Assembly (NCBI GenBank): GCA_965603365.1
Contig: CBFDCR010000033.1
Coordinates: forward strand, 1-56,526
Length of the DNA: 56,526 nucleotides
Direction: 5' to 3'
Source: JAHELQ01 sp965603365
GTDB taxonomy: Bacteria; Acidobacteriota; Aminicenantia; UBA2199
The translations under genes were made by a program, and so were the position numbers. The notes beneath the pieces were generated by a model. It was given only the letters and a program-made list of their open reading frames with translations, was not told the DNA's origin and ran no database searches. Below, piece by piece: positions 26,240-35,270 of this stretch; the first letter of the stretch is position 1, and every line of letters starts with the position of its first letter.

Positions 26240-28657
26240 ATGAAAAAGATAAAACGAATATTGATTGTTTTTTTCGCTGTTGTCTGGTTCAGCGGGTTCA
26301 TATTTTCAAGCAGTGAACTGGCGGAATTTATCTCCCTGAAAAAGTGGGGTCAACTAACCGGTATCTTCAATGACGACAGTCATAAAATATTAAAAAAATA
26401 TTTCGACTCAAGCCTGGACACGAAATTTGTAATCTTCAAACAAAACAAATTGACGTACAAGGCAAAATTCTTAAAACACGCCGAGATCGGGACCATCACC
26501 TATGGAAAAACCAACGACAAATACCGGAATCTCAAAATCGTCAACCAGATCAGCCCCCTCTACTATATTGACAATTTTAAGATCTATCCGATCCAGGACA
26601 AAAAGATTACCTTAGGGGAGGCACAAATTTACTTTCAACAGGGTTTCGTCTATGAATCCATGCCCTTCAAGCAGGTGATGTTTTTTACCGGCAAATGGAA
26701 TTTCACCATCGAACCCACGGACCCGGAAGAAAAAGCAACGCTGCAGTACCTCTTCAACAAGGACAGGATCTCCACTAAAAACGAATGGGGCATTTTTGTA
26801 TTGCAGGACAAGAGTTTTCTGGAGGAACTCACAGCCGATTTTAGGAGCCTGGCCAAAACCGACGACACCATCGCGCCGATTCTGGAGATATACAAAGAGT
26901 ACTTCGGGATTAATATCAGGCAGTTTGACGAATTCTGGTTTTTACCCTTCTCCAGCGAAGACAACCTGGTTATTTCCAGAAAGGATAAAAAGGAACTCTA
27001 TTTATACGATTTTAACCCCTACCTGATCCCGGATACTCAACTGAGGACCTCGAAAAGCAACCACCTCATCCTGGCCTACAATGCCATTCGCCAGGCCAAA
27101 ATAACGTTAGCCCGGAAGGATAAAATAGACAACATGAAGCTGGATCTTTTCTACAACCCGGAAACAAATTTCATTTCCGGAACCATCAATATGACCTTCA
27201 AGCATCCGGCATCCTTTAGAACCCTGAAGCTGGCCGAGGGGCTCAAAATCAGGGGCGGATTAAACCCGGAAACCCGAAACCTGTCTGTTTTACGGAAACA
27301 TAACCTGTACTATTTCCTGGGCCCCGACACCGACTCTCTCTCTTTCTTTTACAGAGGGAATATCCAGCCGGATTTCGTCTTTTCCGATGTATTTAAACAA
27401 CAAAGGATTAAACTGGATGTCCAGGACAAAGACCCCATCTATTTTTTATCCAGGACTCAGGATTACTATCCCAACCCCGGCATCGATTTTACCGCCGCCG
27501 CCGTTTCCGTATCCGTTCCCCTGGAACTCAACTGCCTGGTATCGGGCCAATTCAAAGAGAAAAATATCCTGAACCGGAACATCTTCAGATTCAATAGCCC
27601 GGGGATAAAGGGGATCTCCTTAGCCTGTGGGAAATTTGAATTTCTTAAGACCATCCGTTCGAAAGTCCCCATCAGAATATACACGCCGCCATTCAGCCTT
27701 CCTTTGAAATATTTCAGCAGTGAGATTCTCAAGGAGAGCTTCGATTTCCTGGTAGCCAGATACGGCAAAACGGTATCAAAAGAGATCAACCTGCTGCTCC
27801 AGAAGGGAATTTCCGAAGGCGGATACAGCAACCAGGGCTTCATCTTCTTCAACTATAACCCCGATAGAAGGAGATATATTGTAAGTGAACAAAAAGTGTC
27901 GGTCCCCATCACCAAAAATAGTCCCATTAATCTTAGAAACAGGCCCACCGACTACCTCATCCATGAATTGGCCCACCAGTGGTGGGGCGGTATCGTCTCC
28001 TGGGACTCCTACAGGGATATCTGGATCACCGAAGGACTGGCCCAATTTTCCCTGCTCTATTACCTGGAAAGAACTTTAACAGAAAAACGATTCAACAGGG
28101 TTCTCAAAAAAATTAAAAGATGGATATATCAAAAAAATGAAGTCGGGCCGATTATTTACGGTAGAAGAATCCTGCTCCTGGACAGCGACACCGATGCCTT
28201 CCAGACTATCGTTTATAATAAGACGGCCTTCATTTTTCTCATGCTAAAAGACATCATGGGTGAACAGAATTTTCTAAAATCCGTTAGACTTGTTCTGGAA
28301 GAGTTACAATATAGAAGCATCAATTCCCAACTATTCATCAAACATTTCAGTCAAAAGGAACAGCAGGTCTCCCGTTTTCTAACCCAATGGCTCTACTCCA
28401 GAAGAATCCCCCGGATTACCATTCAGACCCATATTAAGGATAATATCGCCGACATCCAGATTGAACAGGAGGATACCGATTTTATTTTCCCCCTTAGACT
28501 GAAAATTAACACCAGGAAAAGGGAATCGACCCGACAAATAGTCGTGGACAGGCAATCTCAACATATAAAGTTGACGATGGACTCAAAAATCAAATCGCTT
28601 CAATTCGATGACGAGCGGTCACTCGTTAAAATCATCCGTATGCCATATGACAACTAA
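26240..28657 (+). CDS. M1-like gluzincin metallopeptidase, membrane or exported
   Basis: An 805-aa protein with an N-terminal hydrophobic segment (ILIVFFAVVWFSGFIFSSS), a long N-terminal region of no clear family, an M1-like beta region (about 300-480), and a thermolysin-like catalytic domain. The zinc site HELAH lies at 575-579 with the third ligand E598 (ITEGLAQ), giving HExxH-x18-E as in M1 aminopeptidases. No GxMEN exopeptidase motif was found, so the specificity is unclear. The gene has its own strong promoter and a probable leaderless start. It ends 4 nt into the convergent cutA-like gene. Confidence 0.85.
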   Translation: MKKIKRILIVFFAVVWFSGFIFSSSELAEFISLKKWGQLTGIFNDDSHKILKKYFDSSLDTKFVIFKQNKLTYKAKFLKHAEIGTITYGKTNDKYRNLKIVNQISPLYYIDNFKIYPIQDKKITLGEAQIYFQQGFVYESMPFKQVMFFTGKWNFTIEPTDPEEKATLQYLFNKDRISTKNEWGIFVLQDKSFLEELTADFRSLAKTDDTIAPILEIYKEYFGINIRQFDEFWFLPFSSEDNLVISRKDKKELYLYDFNPYLIPDTQLRTSKSNHLILAYNAIRQAKITLARKDKIDNMKLDLFYNPETNFISGTINMTFKHPASFRTLKLAEGLKIRGGLNPETRNLSVLRKHNLYYFLGPDTDSLSFFYRGNIQPDFVFSDVFKQQRIKLDVQDKDPIYFLSRTQDYYPNPGIDFTAAAVSVSVPLELNCLVSGQFKEKNILNRNIFRFNSPGIKGISLACGKFEFLKTIRSKVPIRIYTPPFSLPLKYFSSEILKESFDFLVARYGKTVSKEINLLLQKGISEGGYSNQGFIFFNYNPDRRRYIVSEQKVSVPITKNSPINLRNRPTDYLIHELAHQWWGGIVSWDSYRDIWITEGLAQFSLLYYLERTLTEKRFNRVLKKIKRWIYQKNEVGPIIYGRRILLLDSDTDAFQTIVYNKTAFIFLMLKDIMGEQNFLKSVRLVLEELQYRSINSQLFIKHFSQKEQQVSRFLTQWLYSRRIPRITIQTHIKDNIADIQIEQEDTDFIFPLRLKINTRKRESTRQIVVDRQSQHIKLTMDSKIKSLQFDDERSLVKIIRMPYDN

Positions 28658-29013
28658 CAGCTCTGGGAGTTCTCGGTCAACCATTTCAGATAGGTAACTT
28701 CACCGTTTTCGATGGGAATGGCGATGATTTCCGGCACCTCGTAACTGTGGTTTTCTCGAATCAACTTCTCTACTATAGGGTAATTTTGCGCCAGAGTCTT
28801 TATAAACAGCATAAATTCATCCTCGGTCTCCACTTTGCCTTGCCATTTATAGACGGAGGTAACCGGTGAAGATATCGAAACGCAGGCAGCGACGCCCTTC
28901 TTTACCAACAGGTCGGCGATCCGTTTCGCCTCTTGCCGATCGTTTGTCGTCGTAATAATCAAATAAAATGCGCCGTTATTATTTCGGCCCTTCTTTGGCT
29001 TCGGCTCCTTCAT
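28654..29013 (-). CDS. cutA: CutA1-like divalent-ion tolerance protein
   Basis: A 119-aa protein with the CutA1 pattern: YLIITTTNDRQEAKRIADLL, KGVAACVSI, SVYKWQGKVETEDEFMLFIK and HSYEVPEIIAIPI. CutA1 forms very stable trimers linked with copper or other divalent-ion tolerance; its exact role is unsettled. The ATG lies inside the upstream lipoprotein gene (35-nt overlap), so the first 15 residues (MKEPKPKKGRNNNGA) extend beyond the usual family start. No better start codon exists downstream. Its expression is coupled to the lipoprotein gene. Confidence 0.88.
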   Translation of the reverse strand: MKEPKPKKGRNNNGAFYLIITTTNDRQEAKRIADLLVKKGVAACVSISSPVTSVYKWQGKVETEDEFMLFIKTLAQNYPIVEKLIRENHSYEVPEIIAIPIENGEVTYLKWLTENSQSC

Positions 29014-29776
29014 CTTTCTTTTCTTCCACCGGTTGTTCTTCCGTTACCTCCTCGGCGGCCATTTCTTTTTCTTCGGTGGCCTCCGCCTGTTCGGCATTGT
29101 AATCTTCGAGGGTCTGGATTTTCTCGATGACCAGACGGTTGGCCAGTTCTCTTTCACTGACCACGAACTTATGTCTTACCAATGTAAACACATAATCTTT
29201 CTCCGTCCCATCGGGCAAGGTTACCTTCACGTCTGCCCTGGTTCTCTCTGTATGTCCTTTATACACTTCAGGCCTGGAATCGATAGAGGCCGATAAATTC
29301 ACCAAACTCTTCGCCATGTCAATTTTCTTCCTCATATCATCTCTGGCTCTAACCAGATCCTTGTATTCCGTTTCCGTTTCCTTGAAAGCCGCTTCCGCCT
29401 CTGCAATCTCTGTCTTTAACTGACTCCTTCTCCTGCTGCTCCGGGTAATCTCCAGTTCATCTTCTAAATCCAGCATTTCATCTCGCTTATCCGTAGCTTC
29501 CCTGGCTTTAGTCCGCATGTTCCCGGTAATTTCCTTCTCCGTCTCGATGAGGGCCGGCAGTTCATAATCCATTTTTTCAGGTTCTGAGACAGAAACAATT
29601 TTGTAAGATTTGTATTCAATATCCTTGGGCTCAAGCGCCATCGAAGCCATAGTGTCGTTATCATTATGGCCCATGGCTTGAAAATATTTTGTCAAAGTTA
29701 CTTCTTCGGGTTTCTGACATGAGGTCATCACCACAATTAAACCGAAGATTGCCATTAACAAGAAAAATTTTTTCAT
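28979..29776 (-). CDS. Coiled-coil lipoprotein of unknown function
   Basis: A 265-aa protein with a lipoprotein signal (MKKFFLLMAIFGLIVVMTSC, lipid-modified C20). A helical coiled coil rich in Glu/Lys/Arg (about residues 85-160) and a small beta region (VKVTLPDGTEKDYVFTL) follow, then an acidic low-complexity tail (about 225-265). It should be anchored to a membrane on the periplasmic side. AGGAGG precedes the ATG, and TATAAT on the minus strand lies at about 29803-29808 without a good -35. It overlaps cutA. No named family recognised. Confidence 0.75.
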   Translation of the reverse strand: MKKFFLLMAIFGLIVVMTSCQKPEEVTLTKYFQAMGHNDNDTMASMALEPKDIEYKSYKIVSVSEPEKMDYELPALIETEKEITGNMRTKAREATDKRDEMLDLEDELEITRSSRRRSQLKTEIAEAEAAFKETETEYKDLVRARDDMRKKIDMAKSLVNLSASIDSRPEVYKGHTERTRADVKVTLPDGTEKDYVFTLVRHKFVVSERELANRLVIEKIQTLEDYNAEQAEATEEKEMAAEEVTEEQPVEEKKDEGAEAKEGPK

Positions 29777-30097
29777 TTTTGCCTCCTATAATTACAAATG
29801 ATATTATACCATTTTTTTGTTAATTCAGATCCACAGACTTTTACTATATCAACATCAACTCCGTCAGCAGCCAACTTTGGTCGCCGCAAAACAGTCATTC
29901 TTTCTTCATCGCCAGCCATTCCGCCCAAATTATAAGAAATTTGCAACTGAAAATCAAGAAAAAAATAGTCAGGAAGCCATATATTTTTATTTGTTCCAGC
30001 TAAAAAAGAAACCATTTCCCCTATTTACATTCATTCATCATTTTTGTAAAATAAAGTCTCGAATAAAATGAACTCCGTTTTAGAAAAGGAGGTTAAG

Positions 30098-32131
30098 ATG
30101 ACGGATAAAGATAAATCAACAGCCAAAACAGCCAAACAAACCCACGCCTTTCAGGCAGAGACGACACAATTACTTAATATAGTAATCAATTCCCTCTACA
30201 CACATCGAGAGATATTTTTACGGGAGCTGCTCTCAAACGCCTCTGATGCCATCGATAAAATCAAATTCCAATCCCTCACCCAGCCGGAATTATTGGAGGG
30301 CGATGAGGGTGAATTTGAAATTATCATGGATGTCGATAAAGAAAATAAAACCATACAGGTTAGCGACAACGGTATCGGCATGACCTACCAGGAGGTCATC
30401 GACAATATCGGCACCATCGCCAGATCCGGGTCAAAGTCATTTCTGGAACAGCTCAAGCTCACCGATGTCAAAGACATCGAACTGATCGGTAAATTCGGCG
30501 TGGGATTCTATTCCGCCTTTATGGCGGCCGAAAACGTCACTTTAATTACCAGAGCCCCCGGAGAAAAGATGGGGGTACGCTGGGAATCCGCCGGAGACGG
30601 TAACTTCACCATCGAAGAAACGGAAAAAGAGAAACGGGGTACCGACATCTATTTACACCTCCGGGAAGAGTGCTACAAAACAGACCAACCGGAAGAGGAT
30701 TTCAGCAATCCTTACACCATCCGCAACCTGGTAGAAAAATACTCCAACTACATCATATACCCCATCAAAATGGACTTTGTACGGGAGGAAAAACCCCGGG
30801 ATAAGGACGGCAAGACCATTGAAGATGCCGAACCCCAGACCATTGTCGAAACCAAGACCCTGAATTCCATGACCCCCATCTGGGAGAAAGACAAGCGGAA
30901 AATCAAAACGGAAGATTATTTCCAATTTTACAAGCACCATTTTCACGACTGGAACGAATATGCCGACGTCATTCATGTTAAGGCCGAAGGAAAAGTTCAG
31001 TATACTGCGCTTCTGTATGTCCCCTCCAGGGCACCGTCCGATCTATACGACAAGGACCACATCAAAGGCATCCAACTGTACGCCAACCACATCTTCGTGA
31101 TGGCCGACTGCAAAGATTTATTGCCCGACCATTTCAGATTTGTGCGGGGATTGGTGGATTCACCCGACTTCTCATTGAATATCTCCAGGGAAATACTCCA
31201 ACACACCGAACAATTACAGATCATCGGCAAAAACCTGGAAAAGAAGGTACGGCAATCGTTGGAGAAATTGCTGAAAGATGAGCGGGAAAAGTATGAAGAG
31301 ATCTGGGAACAGATGGGCAAGGCCGTAAAGGGCGGCATTTACATGAAATACAAAAACAAAGAGACTCTCCAGGATCTGTTGTTGTTCCCATCCTCTTATC
31401 AAGACGGCAAACTGGTCACCCTGAAAGAGTATGTCGAGCGCATGCCGGAGGCCCAGAAAGAGATTTACTATGCCACCGGCAAAGACATCGCGGCCATCAA
31501 TCGGATGCCGCAAATGGAAATCTTCAAAGATAAAAATATCGAAATCCTCTACTTCGTCGATAAAGTCGACGAATTCCTGACCCAGAACCTGGACGAATAC
31601 GACGGCAAAAAACTCAAATCTGTGGTACGCGAAGACTTCAACTTCGATGAGATATTAAAGGACGAAAAAAAAGATAAAAAGAAAAAGAAGAAAAAAGAGA
31701 AAGACCAAAAAGAGGCCGAAGAGCCAAAAGATGAAATCAAGGAAATAGAGGAAAAAAACAAGGATTTACTGGAAAAAATCAAGTCCAGCCTGGGGGAAAA
31801 AGTCAAAGAGGTCAGGCTGAGCCGGCGTCTAAAATCGAGCCCCGTTTGTCTGGTCACCACCAGCAAAGGCGTCACCTTTAACATGGAACAACTATTAAGA
31901 GGTGCCAACCAGATCACCCCGCCGGCCGCCAAGATTTTAGAGATCAACCATCAGCATCATATTTTCTCGGTGCTGCAAGATATCTACAAAAAAGATAAAG
32001 AGTCGGAACAACTCAAAGACTACAGTGAGGTGCTTTTTAACCAGGCACTGCTCATCGAGGGCTATGAACTGGAAGACCCGGCGGAGTTTTCCCGACGCTT
32101 AACCAACCTCATGGTAGCCGCCAATAAATGA
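30098..32131 (+). CDS. htpG: Hsp90-family chaperone HtpG
   Basis: A 677-aa HtpG, an ATP-dependent cytosolic dimeric chaperone. GHKL ATPase motifs are clear: ELLSNASDAIDKI, DNGIGMT, IGTIARSG and GKFGVGFYSAF. The middle and C-terminal domains follow (FVRGLVDSPDFSLNISREILQ; LLIEGYELEDPAEFSRR). The start at 30098 is chosen over the in-frame ATG at 30068 because AAGGAGG (30086-30092) is spaced 5 nt from it. A Lys/Glu-rich linker at about residues 521-556 is longer than in E. coli HtpG. It is divergent from the lipoprotein gene across 320 bp that hold no other gene. Confidence 0.95.
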   Translation: MTDKDKSTAKTAKQTHAFQAETTQLLNIVINSLYTHREIFLRELLSNASDAIDKIKFQSLTQPELLEGDEGEFEIIMDVDKENKTIQVSDNGIGMTYQEVIDNIGTIARSGSKSFLEQLKLTDVKDIELIGKFGVGFYSAFMAAENVTLITRAPGEKMGVRWESAGDGNFTIEETEKEKRGTDIYLHLREECYKTDQPEEDFSNPYTIRNLVEKYSNYIIYPIKMDFVREEKPRDKDGKTIEDAEPQTIVETKTLNSMTPIWEKDKRKIKTEDYFQFYKHHFHDWNEYADVIHVKAEGKVQYTALLYVPSRAPSDLYDKDHIKGIQLYANHIFVMADCKDLLPDHFRFVRGLVDSPDFSLNISREILQHTEQLQIIGKNLEKKVRQSLEKLLKDEREKYEEIWEQMGKAVKGGIYMKYKNKETLQDLLLFPSSYQDGKLVTLKEYVERMPEAQKEIYYATGKDIAAINRMPQMEIFKDKNIEILYFVDKVDEFLTQNLDEYDGKKLKSVVREDFNFDEILKDEKKDKKKKKKKEKDQKEAEEPKDEIKEIEEKNKDLLEKIKSSLGEKVKEVRLSRRLKSSPVCLVTTSKGVTFNMEQLLRGANQITPPAAKILEINHQHHIFSVLQDIYKKDKESEQLKDYSEVLFNQALLIEGYELEDPAEFSRRLTNLMVAANK

Positions 32132-32209
32132 TCCTTTACGAAATCCCGGAAGAAGGCCCTGGTATGAGGCGCCGGTGGTTTTATCGGTAGTCATCTACAC
32201 AACTCTCTG

Positions 32210-33553
32210 TTACTTTAGAATATAAACGGCAGCATCGCCGACATTGGTGCCGGTATGGTCTGTTTTTATCAGGGAATGGCCAAGCTTTTCCAGCAGGGTG
32301 TGGCTGTCATACCTGTCGAGATAGGGAAGAATCTCCAGGTTTTTGGAGACCGCAACCTGCAGAGAGTGTTTGTCTACAATCGCGCCGGCCACCCCTTCCA
32401 GGTAATCCGCACCGTCGGTGCCCACGCTGGCCATCACCCACTCGCCGGGATAATTCTTTAGCGCCACCATCGATACGGCGGCATAGTGCTGGTTTCTGCC
32501 CCCCTTTCCGTGATTGTCGGGCAATCTGGGCGTTGTCTCGCCACCAACCAGGATGACATCGTAATCGCTGTATTTCGAGGCCAATATCTCCCCTGCCCGG
32601 CCCACTGCCGCAGCGGTGGGATCGCCTGTTTGCTCGGCGGTAACAAGGCAGGGTTTAAGCCCGGATTCCCTGGCCTTTGCGGCCATTGCTTCTAAGGCCA
32701 GTCTGTTATCGCCGATGATGCGGCTGCGGCAGTTATCCAGTTGTTTGGGGGTCTCTTCTATTTTACCGGCGCAGCCTCTTTTTAGAACATCGACGACATT
32801 TGGCGGTGCTTCGGCCAGTAAATGGTATTTCCGTAACACGTTGTAGGCATCGGCAAAGGTGGTGGGATCGGGCACTGTCGGGCCGGAGGCGATGGCGTCC
32901 AGATCGTTCCCCACCACATCGGATATGATCAACGACACCACCGCTGCCGGTGAGTAGAATTTGCCCAGCCGGCCGCCTTTGGTGCCGGACAGGTGTTTCC
33001 TGACGGCATTGATCTCCTGTATGGCCGGGCCCCTCTCTATGAGTAGTTTCGTTATGGCCTGCTTGTCTTCCAAACGTATTCCCTCCGCCGGACAGGGCAT
33101 CAAGGCCGACCCCCCACCGGAGATGAGGCAGATTACCAGGTCGTTTTTATCGATGGAGTATTGATTTTTGAGGGCCAGCATCTGTTCTACGCCCATGACG
33201 CCTCGGCGGTCGGGGGTGGGGTGAGAGGCTTCGACGATAATAATTTTGCGTGTCTTATAATTTTTGCCGATGCCGTTTACCACACCGGCGCCGATATTCT
33301 GCGGCCCCATAATCTCTTCCAGGGTCTGGGCCATACGCCCCGAGGCCTTGCCGCCGCCGACGACAAATACCCGGCCCCGGGAGATGTCATAATCCACATC
33401 CTGGATAGACAAATTTTTTTTTAGTGGATCGAATTTCACCGCCTGTTTCATGACGGTATCGGGCAAAACCCTGAAAATCCCCGCCTCCACCATATCCAGC
33501 ACCAGCCCCCTCAGAACCGTTACCGCCAATTTATCTCTATTTCTTACGATCAT
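32210..33553 (-). CDS. Glycerate 2-kinase (DUF4147/MOFRL family)
   Basis: A 447-aa protein matching the class II glycerate kinase (GckA/TtuD) architecture. It has an N-terminal DUF4147 domain (VFVVGGGKASGRMAQTLEEI; LVICLISGGGSALMPCPAEG; AVRKHLSGTKGGRL) and a C-terminal MOFRL domain (DVILVGGETTPRLPDNHGKG; GTDGADYLEGVAGAIVD). These enzymes phosphorylate D-glycerate to 2-phosphoglycerate in serine, glyoxylate or nonphosphorylated Entner-Doudoroff routes. It converges with htpG and appears monocistronic; no pathway partner is adjacent. Confidence 0.92.
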   Translation of the reverse strand: MIVRNRDKLAVTVLRGLVLDMVEAGIFRVLPDTVMKQAVKFDPLKKNLSIQDVDYDISRGRVFVVGGGKASGRMAQTLEEIMGPQNIGAGVVNGIGKNYKTRKIIIVEASHPTPDRRGVMGVEQMLALKNQYSIDKNDLVICLISGGGSALMPCPAEGIRLEDKQAITKLLIERGPAIQEINAVRKHLSGTKGGRLGKFYSPAAVVSLIISDVVGNDLDAIASGPTVPDPTTFADAYNVLRKYHLLAEAPPNVVDVLKRGCAGKIEETPKQLDNCRSRIIGDNRLALEAMAAKARESGLKPCLVTAEQTGDPTAAAVGRAGEILASKYSDYDVILVGGETTPRLPDNHGKGGRNQHYAAVSMVALKNYPGEWVMASVGTDGADYLEGVAGAIVDKHSLQVAVSKNLEILPYLDRYDSHTLLEKLGHSLIKTDHTGTNVGDAAVYILK

Positions 33554-33734
33554 CCAATCCCGGACCTCGACCGGTAGCCTGCCCCATCATAACCGATCAT
33601 GCCCTGAAAATCAACAAAATCCCGGACAAAAATATCACACACTTCGGTTTGGGGGTGAGACGGGTTGAAGCCAGGCAAAAGAAGTCCCAATCCAGGGAGT
33701 CTAACAAAAGGTCCGAAATGTATGTGTGGTCAGG

Positions 33735-33983
33735 TCAATATAATGAAGAGGCAATAAATTCCTCCCTGGAAATGACATCGGCAGAGTAAGAGAGGGCGGC
33801 AAATATATTTTCTGTGGTCAGGTTTGGATAGGCTTCTAAAAGTTCTTTTACACCCATTCCTTCGGACAATTTTTTTAAAATCAGTTCCACACTTATCCTG
33901 GTGCCTTTGATTACAGGTTTGCCTAAGAGTATATCGGGATCAACCACAATTTGCTGCCTATAATCCACTATGACCTCCTCCAT
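33735..33983 (-). CDS. DUF433 antitoxin-like protein
   Basis: An 82-aa protein with the standard DUF433 pattern: VDPDILLGKPVIKGTRISVE, then LILKKLSEGMGVKELLEAYP. DUF433 proteins are HTH-fold and usually act as DNA-binding antitoxins next to a DUF5615/PIN-like toxin. No such toxin follows here, so it is an orphan or the partner has been lost. The ATG overlaps the end of an upstream 25-codon frame that has a better ribosome binding site. Confidence 0.8.
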   Translation of the reverse strand: MEEVIVDYRQQIVVDPDILLGKPVIKGTRISVELILKKLSEGMGVKELLEAYPNLTTENIFAALSYSADVISREEFIASSLY

Positions 33984-34035
33984 TAGTATATTCTAAAACT
34001 TCTTCGGGAAGTTCAAAATTTACCTGCGCACTCAT
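33958..34035 (-). CDS. Possible 25-aa leader peptide upstream of DUF433
   Basis: On the minus strand, ATG at 34035 follows TTTGAGGAGATTTAT, a good ribosome binding site, and encodes MSAQVNFELPEEVLEYTNGG plus five residues before TAG at 33958-33960. It overlaps the first 26 nt of the DUF433 gene in another frame. The N-terminal part resembles the first strand of small antitoxins. It could be a coupling leader peptide, or the true N-terminus of an antitoxin that has suffered a frameshift. Confidence 0.35.
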   Translation of the reverse strand: MSAQVNFELPEEVLEYTNGGGHSGL

Positions 34036-34262
34036 ATAAATCTCCTCAAATCAAGATGCAACATCATTATACCATAAATCCGCTTGCTCCAGCCATTTTC
34101 CCCGTTCAATGTTATTCAATCTTTAAAGATAATAAAAATGTACCATATCGGTGTCAACATCGAGCGGTTTTCGTTTAGCTTAAAAAAATTGTGGGAAAGC
34201 TATTGCTTTTTTTTCTTCCCTATGGTACATAAAAATATTCAGCCGGAAAGGAACCGGAGACG

Positions 34263-34294
34263 TTGCGGAATTGCGGAGTCGCGGAGTTGCGAAA
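34263..34294. repeat. 8-bp tandem repeat, four units
   Basis: TTGCGGAA, TTGCGGAG, TCGCGGAG and TTGCGAAA follow each other directly. The rest of 34036-34379 shows no gene; the frame that crosses it has no family resemblance. The decamer ATGTACCATA (34138-34147) recurs inverted at 34221-34230. Confidence 0.5.
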
Positions 34295-34379
34295 ATCGGC
34301 TTAAGGAGATTGCGTTAAAGTTGAAAACATCCGACAGAGGCAGTGCCTTACCGAGACAGTTTGGCACCAGTGGAGGCTT

Positions 34380-35207
34380 ATGAAAAGTGGTATGAAAAAA
34401 AAGTCCGAATTAGAGTTAGAGATTGCCGAACTCAGGGAGATAATTAATACCCTCCGGGAATCTGAAGCAAAATACAAAAGTATATTTGAGGCATTACCGG
34501 TCTCCTTGCAGGTAGTAGATGAAAACGGGATAATTGTCGAAATTAATCCTTTTCATATAAATTGTATGGGGAAAGGTAAAACAACGAAATCCACCTACTT
34601 GAATCAAAATATTTCGGCACGCCCCAGCATTGTCCGGGCAGGATTATCTGAAAAATACAGGAGTGTGCTCGAAGGAGCCACGATTGATGAGAAGGAAGTG
34701 TATTTTCCAATTACCAGTGGGGGAGGGGATGCCTATTCAAATATAAGAGGGGTGCCCATTAAGCGTGATGGGGAAATTATCGGGGCTATATATATCTCGG
34801 AAGATGTGACTCAACTCAAAAAAGACAAGGAAGATTTAATAAGGCATCGACATAAACTTGAAGAACTTGTTGGAGCTCGCACCCAGGAATTGAGAAATGC
34901 TAATGTTAAATTGCAGGAAGAAATTAAGGAGCGTAAAAAAGCTGAAGGGGAAAAGGAAAAAATAATACTATTGCTTCAAGAAGCGTTAAAAAAAGTAAAA
35001 ACATTGAGCGGCTTTTTGCCCATTTGTGCATCCTGCAAAAAAATACGAGACGATAAGGGTTATTGGAAACAAATTGAGTCATATATAAAAGAACACTCAG
35101 AGGCCGAATTCAGCCATAGTCTTTGCCCGGATTGCACAAGAAGATTATATCCCAATTTAGAAATACCGCCGGATGACGAATGGCCCGGGGGGAGACGGGG
35201 ACGATAA
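34380..35207 (+). CDS. PAS-domain protein with C-terminal CxxC...CPxC motif, no kinase
   Basis: A 275-aa protein. A short coiled coil (residues 5-27) precedes a PAS domain (28-150: YKSIFEALPVSLQVVDENGI, RDGEIIGAIYISEDVT). A second coiled coil spans about 150-205. The C-terminal module has C216-x2-C219 (PICASCKKIRDDKGYWKQIE) and C249-x2-C252 (FSHSLCPDC). This tail is often fused to PAS or receiver domains in environmental bacteria and probably binds zinc or senses redox; its output is unknown. There is no histidine kinase, GGDEF or HTH, so it must signal through a partner. GGAGG precedes the ATG; an alternative start is 34392. No transmembrane segment. Confidence 0.8.
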   Translation: MKSGMKKKSELELEIAELREIINTLRESEAKYKSIFEALPVSLQVVDENGIIVEINPFHINCMGKGKTTKSTYLNQNISARPSIVRAGLSEKYRSVLEGATIDEKEVYFPITSGGGDAYSNIRGVPIKRDGEIIGAIYISEDVTQLKKDKEDLIRHRHKLEELVGARTQELRNANVKLQEEIKERKKAEGEKEKIILLLQEALKKVKTLSGFLPICASCKKIRDDKGYWKQIESYIKEHSEAEFSHSLCPDCTRRLYPNLEIPPDDEWPGGRRGR

Positions 35208-35270
35208 AATACCGAAATGATGCCCCTTTTGGAAGAGTTTGACGAGGACGAAGAGATAAGAGAATTTTCT

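Noticed and set aside
30068..30097. Earlier ATG for HtpG
   Set aside because: The ATG at 30098 has a perfectly placed AAGGAGG; the earlier one has none and adds residues not typical of the family.
34084..34383. A 99-codon open frame before the PAS gene
   Set aside because: It crosses an 8-bp tandem repeat and low-complexity T-rich sequence, has no ribosome site, and its product resembles nothing.
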